Notes under the pieces: generated by a model
The model's database searches: none
Told to the model about the DNA's origin: nothing
Seen by the model: the letters and a program-made list of their open reading frames with translations, nothing else
In this document: piece by piece, positions 46,801-60,795 of the stretch
How positions within the stretch are numbered: position 1 is the first letter of the stretch
How the letters are laid out: the number at the start of each line of letters is the position of its first letter
Assembly (NCBI GenBank): GCA_035041965.1
Contig: JAPYMA010001220.1
Span: 47,259 to 111,258 of the forward strand
DNA: 64,000 nucleotides
DNA from: Anisakis pegreffii
Taxonomy: Eukaryota > Nematoda > Chromadorea > Rhabditida > Anisakidae
Direction of reading: 5' to 3'
Made by a program: the position numbers and the translations under genes

Positions 46801-49444
46801 TTTTGGTTTGAGCTCTTCTGGTTTCCTCTTGGAATTTGGGGCATCTGCAAGGAAGTGATCCGCATTAAAAAGAAAATTCTGCAAACGAATTTTGTTTCCA
46901 TATTCATCATGTTATCATACCATCCTATTGTGTTTCCACAATGCAATTTGACAAGAGTGCTCAGGTCAAATCAGAGTGAAACATTACGATTTACTATGAA
47001 ACTTATCAGCCAATTTTTATTGAATGCGTTCACAACGAATTTGCTCATATGTCTCCGTTCATTTAAGAGAATCATTAGTTTTCAGTCCCTCAATCGAGGA
47101 ACTGCTTGAAAGAAGTATCCATGGCCAGGTGATGAGTATCATGCGGAACTAATAGTTCAGTAATCTTATCAGTGGCTTTTGAGAGTGTTATCGATAAACT
47201 TTCGAGTATTTCACTCTGTTTATCAACATTTTCCGTAAGATTGTATCACTTCAAACATTTCATCGTATGTGTATATATCGTAAAACACAATTAATCTTCG
47301 TTGCATTTCTCACTAGAATAGTGGACTTTGATCAAATTTTCAAAGCTAAAAGCAACTACATTAATTGATTGCAGTGAAAGTGGTGGAATTTACCAAATGA
47401 TATGCTACTTCAATTGTTATTAGTATAACTATTCTCACAGCTACGTAAATATTATGGCAATATGATAACGAAATGCGACGAATTCAACGATCAATCGCTG
47501 TTCGCTATTCTAGGTGAAGGCAACGCTTACAACCCTATGAATCATAAACAAAATGACGAATAACAACGTTATCGTTAATAATGTATCTGGATTACCTGGA
47601 TCGGCCACGCTATCAAATGTTTATAACTCAATGTCCAAGTAATAATTAATAATGTACCTGGTATATGGAATAACAATAATAAGACTACCAATACGAGATG
47701 CCTTTCCACGAAACATTTTCTTAACTTTGAAATTTTTGTGCGGTGTTTTCTTGAGGATGAACTGCTGGTTAAAGTTGAAGGTTCGAACTCAATCGGGCAG
47801 AATTCAACGAATCGACAGCAGATCAAACAAGACCGATTGATCGATGTTTATATTACTGCTAGACTTTTGAACTTCAGTTGAATTGATGTTGCGCTCTGTT
47901 GCAGAACTCACCATCGAAATGTTGATGCAAGTCTGCATCATTGGTCTTCTGAATATTCCCTGATGAAATATTCTTCGTTTCATTGTGAATGTTAGCAATA
48001 CTCATATGGCAATTTGTGACAAGTGAACGATGTCTACTTTGATGTAAATATTGTAAAAAGCGAAAGCACTGTTTTTTTGATTTACCGCATTCATTTATTC
48101 ACAAATATTCACAAATATATGCATGAAATTTACAAATAATGCTATATTTTAGTGGTCGACTGAAAAGACTTTGGTAAACATTTGAAGAAGTGCTGAAGAA
48201 AAAGATCATCGACTGAGATCTGAAACGAGAGAAGAGATCACAACCAAAATTCATAAGTAATGTTGAAGAAACATTTTCGTGCAACAATACAATTAATTAA
48301 AGATATGTGTTAATATATGATATTAATAACCACAATTGTGTGCAATAATAGCAAGAATAACATTCGTTATGAGAGCAACCATAATCAAAATGAAATTCAA
48401 ATTAAATTTACATCACACCAATAAATTAATACATTCAATAGTCTCGTTAACAATACTATGAATCACTAAAACGCGCAATTTACATTTTATCAATGATCAA
48501 TAAATCAAGTTATGCAAGATCTTGAACCTAGTCAACCTAAAATCTAAACCCAATCAACCTAAAATTACTCTAGCGTTCTTTTCTCCGAGCAAGATGAAAA
48601 TATTGTTTGTATATGATGATAAGACCGTAACTCATTCATAAATTAATACATTCAGCAAAATTGATTCTTTTACTCCGTTTCTGATTTTTCCTTTTTCCTA
48701 CATGCAAATCATTTGGTTCGATTCGCACACTCTGTAAGACAACTAAATGATTCAGCAAACAATTAACTGAACACAACGATAATCACGCTAAGAGAAGACC
48801 AACGAAACGAAGCCTATCGGCAAATGTTTCGAACGACTGAACTGTTTTCTAAAGAAATGGTCAATAGATGACTATCATGCAGTAAAGCATACTATATGAT
48901 TGAATATGACATATCAAATATAGTTGGACAAAAGTGAAACAAAGCGATTTTGCGTTTCATTTAGAAAATAGCCGTACTGAATAAAAGTTAAAAACCGCAA
49001 ATTGCAAGTAATTTATACATAAGTGATACCTGAACTCAACTAATTCTTAGCAATCGAATTTCGGTATCGCTAAAAAAAGTCACAGGGAATCGAAGAGAAT
49101 TCAGACAAAATCTCGGTTTTGAATGAAGACGTTTTGCTTGAAGAAAACGAAGAAATCAGAAAGACTATGAGCAAACATGAAATGATGTACCAATCGAGTG
49201 GTAAATGATGAATTGGTTGTTGGTATTGGTGTTGGTGTTCTTGCTGAGGACAGACGTTTTACGAGAATGCAGAAAGTGTTCTGCATTCGATGACGCAGTT
49301 GACATTATCTTTATGTAAGTCCTGATTAAGTGGATATTTACCGCATCACTTGTTCACAAACATTTTTATGAGACCATCCACAACCTATCGTAATATTAAT
49401 CCATCAATTTTGAATCGTCGTTGAGGCGAGGAGCACTCAACTGT
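43844..49444. other. Long non-coding stretch with short repeats
   Basis: No supported gene in 5.6 kb. It contains the twin hairpins at 45040-45103. The 90-codon open frame on the plus strand at 45877-46152 lacks splice context or family features. A stretch near 46870 shares about 25 bases (around GCAAACGAATTTTG) with 42995. Confidence 0.5.
45040..45103. repeat. Two identical 20-nt hairpins in tandem
   Basis: The word ATTACCCATTTTTGGGTAAT occurs at 45040-45059 and again at 45084-45103. Each can fold as a 7-bp stem. The spacer TCTGGCAGGTTGTCATTACC resembles a piece of the 0.6-kb repeat near 32972 (TCTGGCAGGTCGCCGTTACC), so this may be a decayed fragment of that repeat family. Confidence 0.75.
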
Positions 49445-50144
49445 TCAAGCTAGATGAATAATTGATGGATTTGGAAGCGATAGTTGGACACTGATTGGGT
49501 GATGATTGATCAGTGATCGCAGATGATTGCTGATTAATGAAAGTGATGGGTGTGTTGACGAGTTTGATGTTGACTTCAGTTTCGACGGGTTTTGACCGAC
49601 GAGCGATGAATGTTCTTTATTTTGAATTGTCGTTGGCGACATTGTTTGGTTGTTGCAACGGAATGAGGAGGATCTCTGAGAATCGTCCGACATCGAGTTG
49701 CTGTTGCATACGGAGTCAAACGAACGTTTCATGAGTCGAGTAGGCAGTGCTGAAATTGAATTTAAAAATTAGTCGGAGAATTCGTTTTACAACGTGATCA
49801 TGTTTAGGAAATGTATCGTGGATACTTATGATGTGACGTTTAATGATCATGACAAGTGATGGGAGCAAGTTATTTTGTTTGTTAGGGAAGTGACTAAGGT
49901 TCGATGAAAGACGAACATATTTCTTCGAGTAGCAATTTCAGTTTTTTGTCTTAAATTGTGGTTCTAAGGAGTTGGAAGTGCAGTAATACTGACCGATACT
50001 CGAGTCGTTGTTGAGCGTCAAATTTGATAGCGAATGAATCATTGAGGAGATTTGCGAAGCGTGGTAGATGTCGAATATGGGCTTCGAGGGCATTTTGCAG
50101 TAGATATCAATGAATTCATCTGGCAACGGCATTTCCGGAATCAT
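49445..50144 (-). CDS. Two-exon gene, Ser/Asn-rich protein of 151 aa, unrecognised
   Basis: Exon 1 (50144-49994) starts ATG and reads MIPEMPLPDEFIDIYCKMPS, then continues to NNDSSI. Exon 2 (49749-49445) follows a strong TTCAATTTCAG acceptor, begins with LPTRLMKRSFDSVCNSNSMS and stops at TGA. The phase-1 junction (G/CA) is exact, the donor is GTCAGT, and 456 coding bases divide by three. An in-frame TGA lies just upstream of the ATG, so this is probably the true start unless a very short exon precedes it. The first part has an acidic, hydrophobic face like a short interaction motif. The second is rich in Ser, Asn, Thr and Gln and probably disordered. No signal peptide or membrane segment is seen. 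I do not recognise a family and propose no function. Confidence 0.6.
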
Positions 50145-53100
50145 CTTGTTCAATCAGCTTGCGAGGACACAGTCTCAGAGAATGTGATGGGAATGCTTGA
50201 TGAAAGAGTGTATGAAACACGGAATTGAAACAATCGAAGAGCACTTTTAGTGTGTTGTGCCCTTTGCAGACACACTTTGTTTTGACACAGCTACTGTTCA
50301 GCTATTCAGCACTTGGTAGTGTCTTCTGGCTGTATCGAGTCGCCTTATGTAGGCACAACCGTAATGGGCGGTCCGCTATCACCTTGCAATCGTCAGTGAT
50401 AATTTTGTGCGCTGTTGTTTTATGAGCACGTCATAATCAGTCACTTGCTCTCATTCTATGCCTTATCATTCTCGATTTCATTGAAATCATATCACTGTAA
50501 CACTAGCAGCACTTCTCACTTGCCAGTCGGTTCTTTGAGCTATCTATCTGTTGGAAGGAAAAAAAAGAGTTGAATTGAAACTGAAACAAGTTTCGGAACG
50601 TTCGCTCGAAATTTAATTTGAGAATTGCGATTCGGTCAAGTGCACTGATTATTTTACCGAAGTGCATTTGATCTGTGTATTTTCTTGTGATCGTTCAAAT
50701 TTCTTGCAGTAAATTTTTTTAGTTGGTCTTTGAAACTAGTTGAAGAGATCGTTGGTGCTTTCCAGTAACTTATTACTCACGTGAAATCAGCGAGAAATTT
50801 GCACAGCGTTTCGGCATCCAGTGCGTCAACCGCAGCACATGAGTGATACGTCAACTCTGTTGACGACCATAAGCAAACAGAAAGTTGACTTATTCTTCAG
50901 CTTGATATAATACAAAACGTTGACTGTAGTAGTGATGTTTCTATTCTCATCTGATTGTTCCATTTTTATTCCGTTCCTGTTCCATTCCAAGGAATAGAAG
51001 AGAACAGCTCCAACAAAGGGAGGCGAATAGCAAAACGGAATGGAACAACTGAATGCTGGAACAGAACACAATAGAAGAACTGTTTACCAAAATTTTGGAA
51101 CAGGCACATCACTAGGCTGCTGTAGACGACGTAACTGGAATGACATGCTGAATAGTGTCTGCAACTTGCGGTAATTTTATCACTTGACTCCTTTTTTCAA
51201 GAATGTCTTCGTTACGAATACATATATTCTCAAAGGGGAATCTTAAGGATCAACCAAGAGACTTTTCAGAGCAAATCAATGCGAACGCATTACCAGCAGC
51301 AATGACTCTAGCTTCATTCAGACGAATGAAATTCCGACTCTGTGACACTGCAAATTTATCGGCGTTTGAAAGTGTGACCTCTAATGAAAGTATGAACAAT
51401 AGAAAAACTGAATCGCAAAGCGAAGTAAACAACTGCTTCAAATTGTTGATGTAAACACATTTCGCTGCTCGTTTTGAAGCAGTGGAACGTTCCGGTCAAT
51501 TCATAACTGTTCTCAAAAGCAATATCAAAAGTTCTGTTCCAATGCACGCTTGTCAGCAGCAAATCCGGTTCAAGAACTACTTTTCAAAGATTCTCAAATG
51601 TTTCTTTCAGTTCGTATTATCACCAGCAATCACTATTTCCATCAAAACGGTTCCATAAATAGTAAATTTCTAGTTTTTGAACTGCTCTAAACTGTTTCGT
51701 TAGATTAGCATTAAGCAGTTGAGAAATTACAGCGGCGATTTGCGATAATTTATGATGATCTAACACAATTGTGGAATTGCGTGAACGTTTTGATTGACAT
51801 TTTGCGTTTTTTTTAAACGGTTCCATAACGGATGCTTGCCTAAATTAGAAATTTGAAAACGGAAACAAAACATGTTATTGGAGTGAGTTATTTTTGTTGT
51901 TGCTATTAGTGGTACGGATAGAGTGCGCTGCTCTATGATTTGGTAGAGTGCGCTACGTTGTGATATGTTTTGTTTACGATTTTACAATTTTTTTTTTCGA
52001 ATAGTTTTTTTCCTAATAACTGAGTGAGAATCAAGCAAATGAGCTGTTCTATTCACTAAATCGCTGCAAGCTGTTGCCAGTCCGGTCTGCTTATATGATG
52101 GGAAGACAATTAATTGATAGAAAGAGAGCAGAGTATGAGATCGACACATGAGATAACGTGCCCATGATTGGACAAATCTCTTCGCGGAATCAATTCATTG
52201 ACGTCTACTCGCCCAAAATGATTGCTTCCAGAACGAGATTAGGTGAAATTGCCTCAAAAGAATGCTTCTAATCGCATAAGATGTCAAACAAGCTGCTTGA
52301 AATTAGTGACAATGACTTGAGATCATTAAGAAAATGCCTTACATCATTAGCACCTAAATCACGCAGTTATGATGAGATAATATGATGACGTGACAGCGTT
52401 CAGAAAATTCAACCGACGAAAGAGATCAGAATGAGTAACAAGGAAAGAGCGCAAATAATTCAGCTCAAAGCAAGCATAAGGTGATCAACAGATGGATTAG
52501 TTGCACGCGCTGGCAACGAAGAAGCGCTGCTCAAAGCCTTATTTAGACTCGTCAAGCGAACCCACATCCGACTGACGCACACAACACAAATCATAAACCA
52601 CAAAGGAAGGATTTGATCATTTCAGCCGTAAAAAAAGTTTTGCTTTGATTTTCTATCTGCCCTGATTTGTCAGTTGTCTAAAAACTTTAATGGCTGTAAA
52701 AATTGACTTAAGCTTCTCAACTGTTAAATTCGATCACAAGTACTGTATATGAACTATTTCGCAGACATCACTTGTTATTAAACCGCATCATTATCAGAAA
52801 CTAATGGTATGCACTATAGACTGTACATTTTAAAATGTAAATATGTACGTCAGTGTCAAAACATGTAATTCTTACAAACATGTCAATTCTTATTCATGTA
52901 ATCAGTTAGTATCATAATCATCGTGACATCATCGTTGAGTTGCTTGTGCATTCAAGTTATCAGCATTCGTATTTATATTCGGTTATTATTGGCTAATCGC
53001 CTTATCCTAGACAAATCTTCAATTGATAGCCGTTAATATTCTGCTGACAGGAGCACTTTGCTTGTTTATGTTTCATGACTCATCGAAATACTGCGATGGA

Positions 53101-55468
53101 ATGCGACCAAACCATAAAACAATATCGTTCTCGGCCCATCTTCATACCATCACAAGACAGTATTAGTCTCATTTTGAAACAACGTGACGCTTCCCTCCAC
53201 AAAACCATCAATCACATTTTTAATTCCTGAACTATCATAAAGATCAGTCTGAGAATGTAACGTCAACAGCTAAATATGTACGTTATGTCCTTTTTAACTG
53301 TTTTTGCTTGACTGATTAAAAGTTTCGAAAGTAATCATCTTATCTAGCGGAGGCTTGTAACTTTATCAGTTTTGCAATATTGAATCATTAAAAATGCTTC
53401 CTTTTACCCTTCAACATACTGTTCATTTTGAGTCATAAATTTTGCTCACTTACACTTTTGGTCACTGAAGTCACAAAAAAAAACTGGTTCCAAACAGAGG
53501 TGTGATTTTCACGTTCATTCTAACAATACGGATGAACCATTAATGTTGGGTGCGTTCGTGAATATATGGGTGCGGCAAACACGTTAATCAGACATACAAG
53601 TATTTGCTGATACGATAAGTTATTCAATGCTTGTTTTCAGTGCGATGCATTGTGTTTTTGTGACTGACTCATCATCAAAAGCTTGCACATACCTCTGAAG
53701 TAAACGAAAACACAAAAATTTTCGGTAATTTTTTACGAGCACTTACTATACATTCGCAAAAGCACTTATTATTTGTTATGGTGTAATAAGAGTTCAAAGA
53801 TTTCCAGTAAAGTTATTTTCAATCTAAATTCGAATATTTTTGGTGCGAATTGTTATTTTTCAAGTGATTTGCATTCGTTCGAATGAATGCAGCATAACAA
53901 AAGCATCATAAAATTCTCAACATTACATTGCTCATAACATCGCATTGCTTATTGATGAAGTATTAATTGTGGAATGATCAAAACAGTATTTCCGTTGTTG
54001 CTGAATGATCAAAACTTTATTTTTACATCAGTATGAATTGAGTGGACAAGAACGAGGATAGATATTGACCAGTGATGAATTGTATAAAATTTGCCGGTTT
54101 TTACCAAACAGCTATGGCCAGTCATTTCTGTAATTGGTCAGACGCGTGAGTTGGCAAATGTTTAAGCATCAAATTGCTTGTGACTCCGAGATTTGTGTTG
54201 TTTGTTTATGAAATAAACTTCGTTGAATGATCACTAGAGTAGTTTCGATTGATTATCACTGTGGATTTAGGAATTGAGAGCGACGAAGAAAGTTGACGGG
54301 TGATCAATGTTTCGAAAATTTTCGGTGTTTGCAAAGCAACAAAGAGAGAATCTTTGCTCTGATTGATAACTCAAAAGAGTTGATGAGTCACTGAATCGTT
54401 GTAACAGAGTAGGTCTGAAACGATGAGATCAGATAACGCTCAGCAGTGGCAAATGCTGAATTCGTGGAATAATTTCCATTTCATAAATAAAATTTACATT
54501 TCAGTCGTATTGTAAATCGATAACAAACAAATTAAGTGCTAACGAGGATGGATGATGTTTACTATTCCAAAATGTGAATGAACGTAATCAATTGAGTGAA
54601 ATAAATTTCAAGCGATTTGCACGCAAAAGAATTTTCATTACGTATACTCCAATAGAAGCAATGAACACGTTTGAAGCTGTTATGATTCACACATTTTGTC
54701 AGTGTAAAATCTGATTAATAGCGTGACGAGAAAGCAACTAAATAAATTGGTTATATGAGAAGTTTTACGCTAACACTCTACTGCAATGAGCAGCACTCAT
54801 AGTAATTTTCAACAAATGTTGAAAAATGATCTGACGTGCATGAAATTTTTTCTTTTCAATTTTTTTCGTTTTTTTTTTCAAATGATGAAAGGTTTTGTTT
54901 TTCGCTTCGAAACTGCGTGATGCACACAACGAACTGTTCATCGGATTGTGGTGAGTCACAAATTTCGATATTGTTATCAGATGAAATGCGATATTGAAAG
55001 CACGCACTGAATAATGATGTAACAATCAACTTGACAAATTACTCAACAAATCGAAATTTATATCGTAGAAACGAAATTTCGTTCTAAATGGACTTTCAAG
55101 GATATCGTTTTGACTGCAACGTAGATGTCAGTAAATCATTCATTATATTCAGGATCAATTAAACTTCGTAAATTTTTTACTTCGTAAAAAAAAGAAGACC
55201 AGTAAAAATTTATGACTCGACCACTTTCAATAATGACCTTTTGTCAGAATTGTTTCTATTTCCTTAATACTTTCTCTCATCGGATGAGTGGCTCGGATGG
55301 AAATATTATATTTCTAGGCAGTGGAGGGAGGGGGAGGCGGAGGCGAGGCAGGATCCTTAAATGAAGTTTCGATTACTTTCGCAATCAGTCTAAAACCAAT
55401 TTGCATGACAATTGACCAATGATAATCCATCGATATTTGCATTCATGATAACATTTTCAACAGTTTCA
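50145..55468. other. Long non-coding AT-rich stretch
   Basis: No supported gene in over 5 kb. Overlapping open frames on both strands at 51203-51454 are not distinguishable from chance. A purine G-rich patch lies at about 55319-55352. Confidence 0.5.
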
Positions 55469-56090
55469 ATGCATACCCGATCGATCAGTATTCGAAGACG
55501 TCAGCAATTGTATATGAGCAAGATAGTTGCTGTCGAAATACTGCTTTACGAAGGTGCTGTAGTAAGATTGGATGGAAGCGAAACGAATTCAATTTTTTCT
55601 TCATGTCAGCATAGTGTCTTAATTTTCAGTCAGTCAATCAGATCTGTAATGGTGGCTATTAATTACAACGCTAACGTACGATAAGATCACAACCTATCGT
55701 ATAAGTCTCATAACTCTGTTAACGTTGAAACGTCAAATCGTTTCGATGAAATATGCATCGTAAAACTAATGTAAATGATGCAAAAAATTTCCATTTCAAA
55801 ACATTTGTCACTGATTAAAAAAATCGCTTTGTGATTTGCTCGTAGCTTTAGTGCTTGATGGTCAGTTTGTTGAATAGAATCAACTGCATGCGGATTAATT
55901 GATTGATTGTTCAAACATAACTGAACCAATGAAATTCATTCAGGTGTTTGAAATTTTAGGTCGAAAGGTCCGTCTTCAGAACGATGAAAACCGATGGAAT
56001 GCTAGAGTAAAGCATGTGATGAGGACTCAAATTGGTGAAGTGATCTTCAGACAGATTGCAGATCAAATTCGTTCAGATCTGATCAGTTGA
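55469..56090 (+). CDS. Weak candidate: two-exon small protein, 79 aa
   Basis: A possible exon 55469-55561 (MHTRSISIRRRQQLYMSKIV) ends at a GTAAGA donor, and a second, 55944-56090, follows an ATTCAG acceptor (VFEILGRKVRLQNDENRWNA, ending DQIRSDLIS and TGA). Both are phase 0 and the charged composition of the second is coding-like. I do not recognise a family, and no poly(A) signal is obvious. Confidence 0.3.
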
Positions 56091-59000
56091 CTTCTCGGAA
56101 TCAGTTCTCTGACTACGAACTTATCGCTGTAACTTCTTTTTCCGAAGGCTTTTGCCAGGAACGGTTTTCGATTTTTCTTGTGTCATCACTGGCTGCATTA
56201 TCTGCAACTATCAATTCTTACTGATCAATAACTGATCACCGCCAAAATAAACCTAAAACTCTGCAATAGTTTGTTTGTATCCGTTGAAAATCCTCCGCGA
56301 ATAGTGCGACGTTTAGTTGCAAATCTTTTGCTTATATTGTTTTTTAGTGGTCATGACAAGAAGATTTTATTAGAACAGTTGATCTGAACTGAACAAATGC
56401 ATAGCAGCTAGAAATTCTCATTGGGCAGATATTCTGAAATTGTTTTTGCTAGCCACGAAAGTGTATCAAATGTGCATCGTACGATAGAACTCCTCTAAAC
56501 GCGAACAAATTCAATGAAACTTTCGAAAATTTTATTCACATTCATAATCATGATTGGTGTAGATAAGAGTTGGAAATGATTACGAGGAATATATTCACCA
56601 ATAAACCAAATTGCGATGCAAATCACTTTAAAAGATTACATATTTAACTTCGAGCATTTTTACCATTAAAAAAAAACAAACAAAATCGTGCATTGACGTT
56701 TAAGTTTTTGGATCAATAATGAAAGAACGTTCAAATCAACGCAATATTTCCTTGAAAAGTTCGCATATATTAATCAAAAAGAAAACGATCTGGATTATGT
56801 CCATTTCATACGGAATTTATTAATATCTGTTTATCCATTAAACGAAAGGATTTTCGAACGCATCTCATCATCATCTGTAGCTTATAAATTGACTTATTTT
56901 TAGTATTGGATCAAGTGCATTTTCATCTTGCGGTCAATACTAATCTGCTTCTAATCGGCTTAAGACTAGTGACGTGATGAATTCAAATTTATTTGATGCA
57001 TAATTTCAATAATTTCTGTAATTCCGATAATGCATCATAACGGTTGAATTAGAAGTGCTTGTTGATATTGATATTTGATAGCACTGAAAGATTTGTTGAC
57101 GAATGAAAATGTATGAATATTCACTTCTTCCGGAGATTATACTAATGAAACTGATATTGCTGAAACATTCTTTTACTACAGAAAAAAATTGGTTTGATTG
57201 AAAGAACATTGCCGCGAGCTTTTAGTTTCACAATAAATCCTCATCAGTCTAATGACTTCTCAATTCGAGAACAAACTTCTCATCAACCAATACCGATAAT
57301 GCCATCAGTTTAGTGAATATGAATTATCGCCTAAGCATAATGACAACTTTCGATAATCTTATCAATGCTCTCAGACAGTCTTATGTTGAGAATACCAAAA
57401 GATATCCGTTTTGGATGAAGAGACTACGCTGATTTGTTGTGCCGAATAGATTGGGTACAAATGAAATCATATCAATTGATCGCATCATGATGAAATATTT
57501 CAGTGCCATGATGAAATATTTCACACACACCCAAAACTAGTCAACGGAATTTACCTGCAAAACAATTCGCAAAAGAGTTGAAAGATGAATACAGTTTACA
57601 GTTGGCTGAATGAATAAAGCAGTTTAATAATCTTACAAAAAAGGTGATGTTCTTGAATGATATGCAGCATTCCATTCATTTCATTGCTGCGAAGAGACTG
57701 CTGCAGTCATTTCGCTGATTTTAGCATTGAAAGTCAATGAGAAAAACATGCACTTGTTACCTGGTGAAATTCTTTTAAAATGAAAACTTGTTGCTTGTGA
57801 GCGCTTTATAAGATTTGTAGTCTTAACGGTGGTCTTCCGAGGACAGTTATCCAAATGGCTAGCGTTAACAGTTAACGCTAGCCATTTGGATTCGTTTCAA
57901 GTATATCAACAGCAAATGCATGGAGTTGCAGGAAGCAGATCTAAACGTCCACAAGTTTGATCCACTTGAAAAACTTGGTCTCATCTCACAATTTTAGACG
58001 AATCGGAATTGTTTTTATTGGAGCTTGTCGGAACGATCAACTGAAGCTACAGTGTTAAAAAAAACACTTCGGTGTTGCTCTAGTGTTACAGCATATGCAC
58101 CCTCTTACATTTAGAAAGATTATTTCCTTATATATTCAGCAAAAAAGTGGGCCTGCTCCACACCATATCGTCGCTGACAATATCTAAGGATTGTTGTGGA
58201 AACTTCAAAGTATTTCGTGGAGTGGACTTATCTTTCAAAACAACCACGTGATGAAACGTTTCCATAACCGTTGACATTGTCAGTGATATCAATTTAAAAA
58301 CTTATGCACAGCCAGCTCTCCGTCATGCAATTTCATTTAAAATTTCTAGTGTGTAGAAAAGCTACTCATATTATGTATATTATGGAATATTCCCATAGAA
58401 TTTCCCGTGTACATTTAGCACGAAAAAAAACTGAAAGAAGTTTGCATTGCTTCACGGAGTGAATTTCCAACTACTTCTTTCACATCTCCTTCATTCAGCA
58501 CATCATTCAGTTATGCTCATCAAGTTTCATTTTTCTTACTGAAAACATTTTTCGTACCTTCCTCGGCCAAATTACCTTTTCTACTCACAGAAATACTCGA
58601 ATCGAAATGAAAAAACGTTCACTCGTGTGAGTTGCAAATGCTGAGCAAATATAAAATGTGTTTCGGTAATGAGCGGAGCTTTAAGATTCCACTATAACCA
58701 TAAATTTTGCTGCCGTAAAATGGAGAAAGCGTTTGTCAAGTTGAATGAATAGCGATAAAGATTTCACTCCAGAAAAGAACACTTCATTTATAATGATTTA
58801 GCGAATTCACCAGTGAAACGCATCTGACACAAAACTACGCCATTTCATAACTGTTCACCTAACAGTTTTTTTCATGAATCATTTCGTAATGCGATCGAAC
58901 AGATTTGACTCTTTTTCATCATATTTTTTGCTCAATTCGAGGAGTCCCTGAATTCATTTCAGAGGCATTATGGCAAAGCACGCTATTACTGTGCAATGCA

Positions 59001-60795
59001 GTACAATTTATGCATAAACATAATCGGGACGGTTGAAAAAAAAACTCTGTGGGAATATTTGAGAAGAAAAATAAGAGAAATGATTGAAAGCGGAATGTTC
59101 AGAATTGTTGACAACAGAACGAATTCAACCCCAAAGGAATGCTCAGAATTTCGTTGTTCAGTTGAGAACATGGAAATGCATGAATGATGCATGACGACAG
59201 GAGTGGAATAATGCCTGGGAAATTTCCGAATTTTTTGAAAAATTTCACATGAATTCTACCAAATCGCTCACAATAGTCGCGAATTGACGATTAGCATTCG
59301 ATGACATTTGATGACCATCTGTTATCAAAGCGATACTCAGCATGAATTGTCAGTCGTGTGAATCGATGCAAATGTTTGAGTGATAGTACAAAATATGAAA
59401 ATATCACCATCGAAAATGGGCGAATTTATTTTGAAAATAACTCTATGTGGTTGATACTGGCTCTACTCTGTTCCACAATGCTATGAAGTTATCCAATGGG
59501 TTTTCAATTAATTGCAAAAAAAAAACCTTTAGTGCTACGATTTCGATCATCAACTGATCATTTCGATTTCGATCATTTCGATCATCAATTGTCGCCCGTC
59601 TTGATCCAAAGACTTGGTCAAAGACGAAAGATTCAATCGGTTCAAGCCTCAGTCTGTGACAATTGAAACCACGATGAACATATACGACAAATTTGTGGGA
59701 AATTCATCATAATAGGTCCTAACGGGTATGCTCAATGACACATGAGTGCCATGAAACTCTACTGTATCACAATGACAATCCACGTGAAAACCATCAGCGT
59801 TCCTTGTTTGCTTCCTGAAAAACGATCGCAACAAGTCGTCTCCAGTGGATTGATGACTACCAGGTGTCCTAAACGAATATGATCGGAAACATTCCGAATT
59901 TTCTGCTGATGTTATCGTTATACTGTGAATAGCGAACGTCGGAGAATGTTGAATTCACGTGAAGAGACGAGGTTTTTGTGAACGATTTCACCTGTTGTAC
60001 AGCAAATTTTGTTTTGATGCGATGGACTTGAATTGTGCGCATAACTGAAACGATTTCGAAATGAAAATTGAGATTACATCGAAAAACTTTCGCTTGATTT
60101 ATAAGTTTTTTCATTTTGCAATTCATCATGTGATCAATTGCAACAGCTAACGATAAACATTTGTTTGAAAAATGGGACGAAACGATGAATCAGTTACTTG
60201 TTTAGCGTTTTCATTGCGACCAAATACAAAAGTCAAACTCTGGCTTTCTCAAAAACAAAACCTTAAACAAAACAATGAGAGCAATTGCGTCACGAGCTAA
60301 GCACATGAAATCGGCTTGTATTATTCATTTACAGAATCAAACACGGAGTTAGATCCCTTTCATGCTGGATCGTCAAACGAGGTAATCTTAGGTTCGAACC
60401 GACGGTATTCGTGGTCATGACCACAACTGATATCTTGAGACTGACCCATTCGAAATATGAACCATTGTAACGTTACCAGAATTGAACATGTTCATTCATA
60501 TCGAACACACTCAATCGAATACGATAGCGACTGAATTTCACGTGTTCAATGCACTCACTCGTCGCAACTATGTGTTGTTCAAAGGAAAACACATCAAACT
60601 GTTAATGATAGTACGATGAAATAAAATTGTGTACCTTAAAGCAAACGAATCGAATACGCAACAATATTTCAAATTTGAATCGAACAAAAAATAAATTTAA
60701 TAACGTTACGGCGCCATTGATCTTATCGTTAGTGTTTCATTGTATCCATTCGTAACTCACAATTGATCTCATTTCGTCACATCACCTCTGTACAC
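56091..60795. other. Non-coding stretch with a perfect palindrome
   Basis: No supported gene in 4.7 kb. Local repeats of GATTTCGATCAT occur at about 59538-59592. The overlapping frames at 58986-59192 on both strands are ambiguous. Confidence 0.5.
57850..57890. repeat. Perfect 41-bp palindrome (20-bp arms, 1-nt centre)
   Basis: The left arm TCCAAATGGCTAGCGTTAAC at 57850-57869 and its exact reverse complement at 57871-57890 flank a single A. It could extrude as a cruciform or form a hairpin in RNA. No flanking target duplication is evident. Confidence 0.92.

Noticed and set aside
58986..59192. Mirror open frames on both strands, each over 60 codons
   Set aside because: Neither has splice sites, a poly(A) signal or a motif that would favour one strand, so both are treated as chance.
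60385..60430. GGTTCGAACC word resembling a tRNA T-loop
   Set aside because: Flanking bases do not pair as a T-stem and no A-box or acceptor stem could be found. A similar word near 48716 failed for the same reason.
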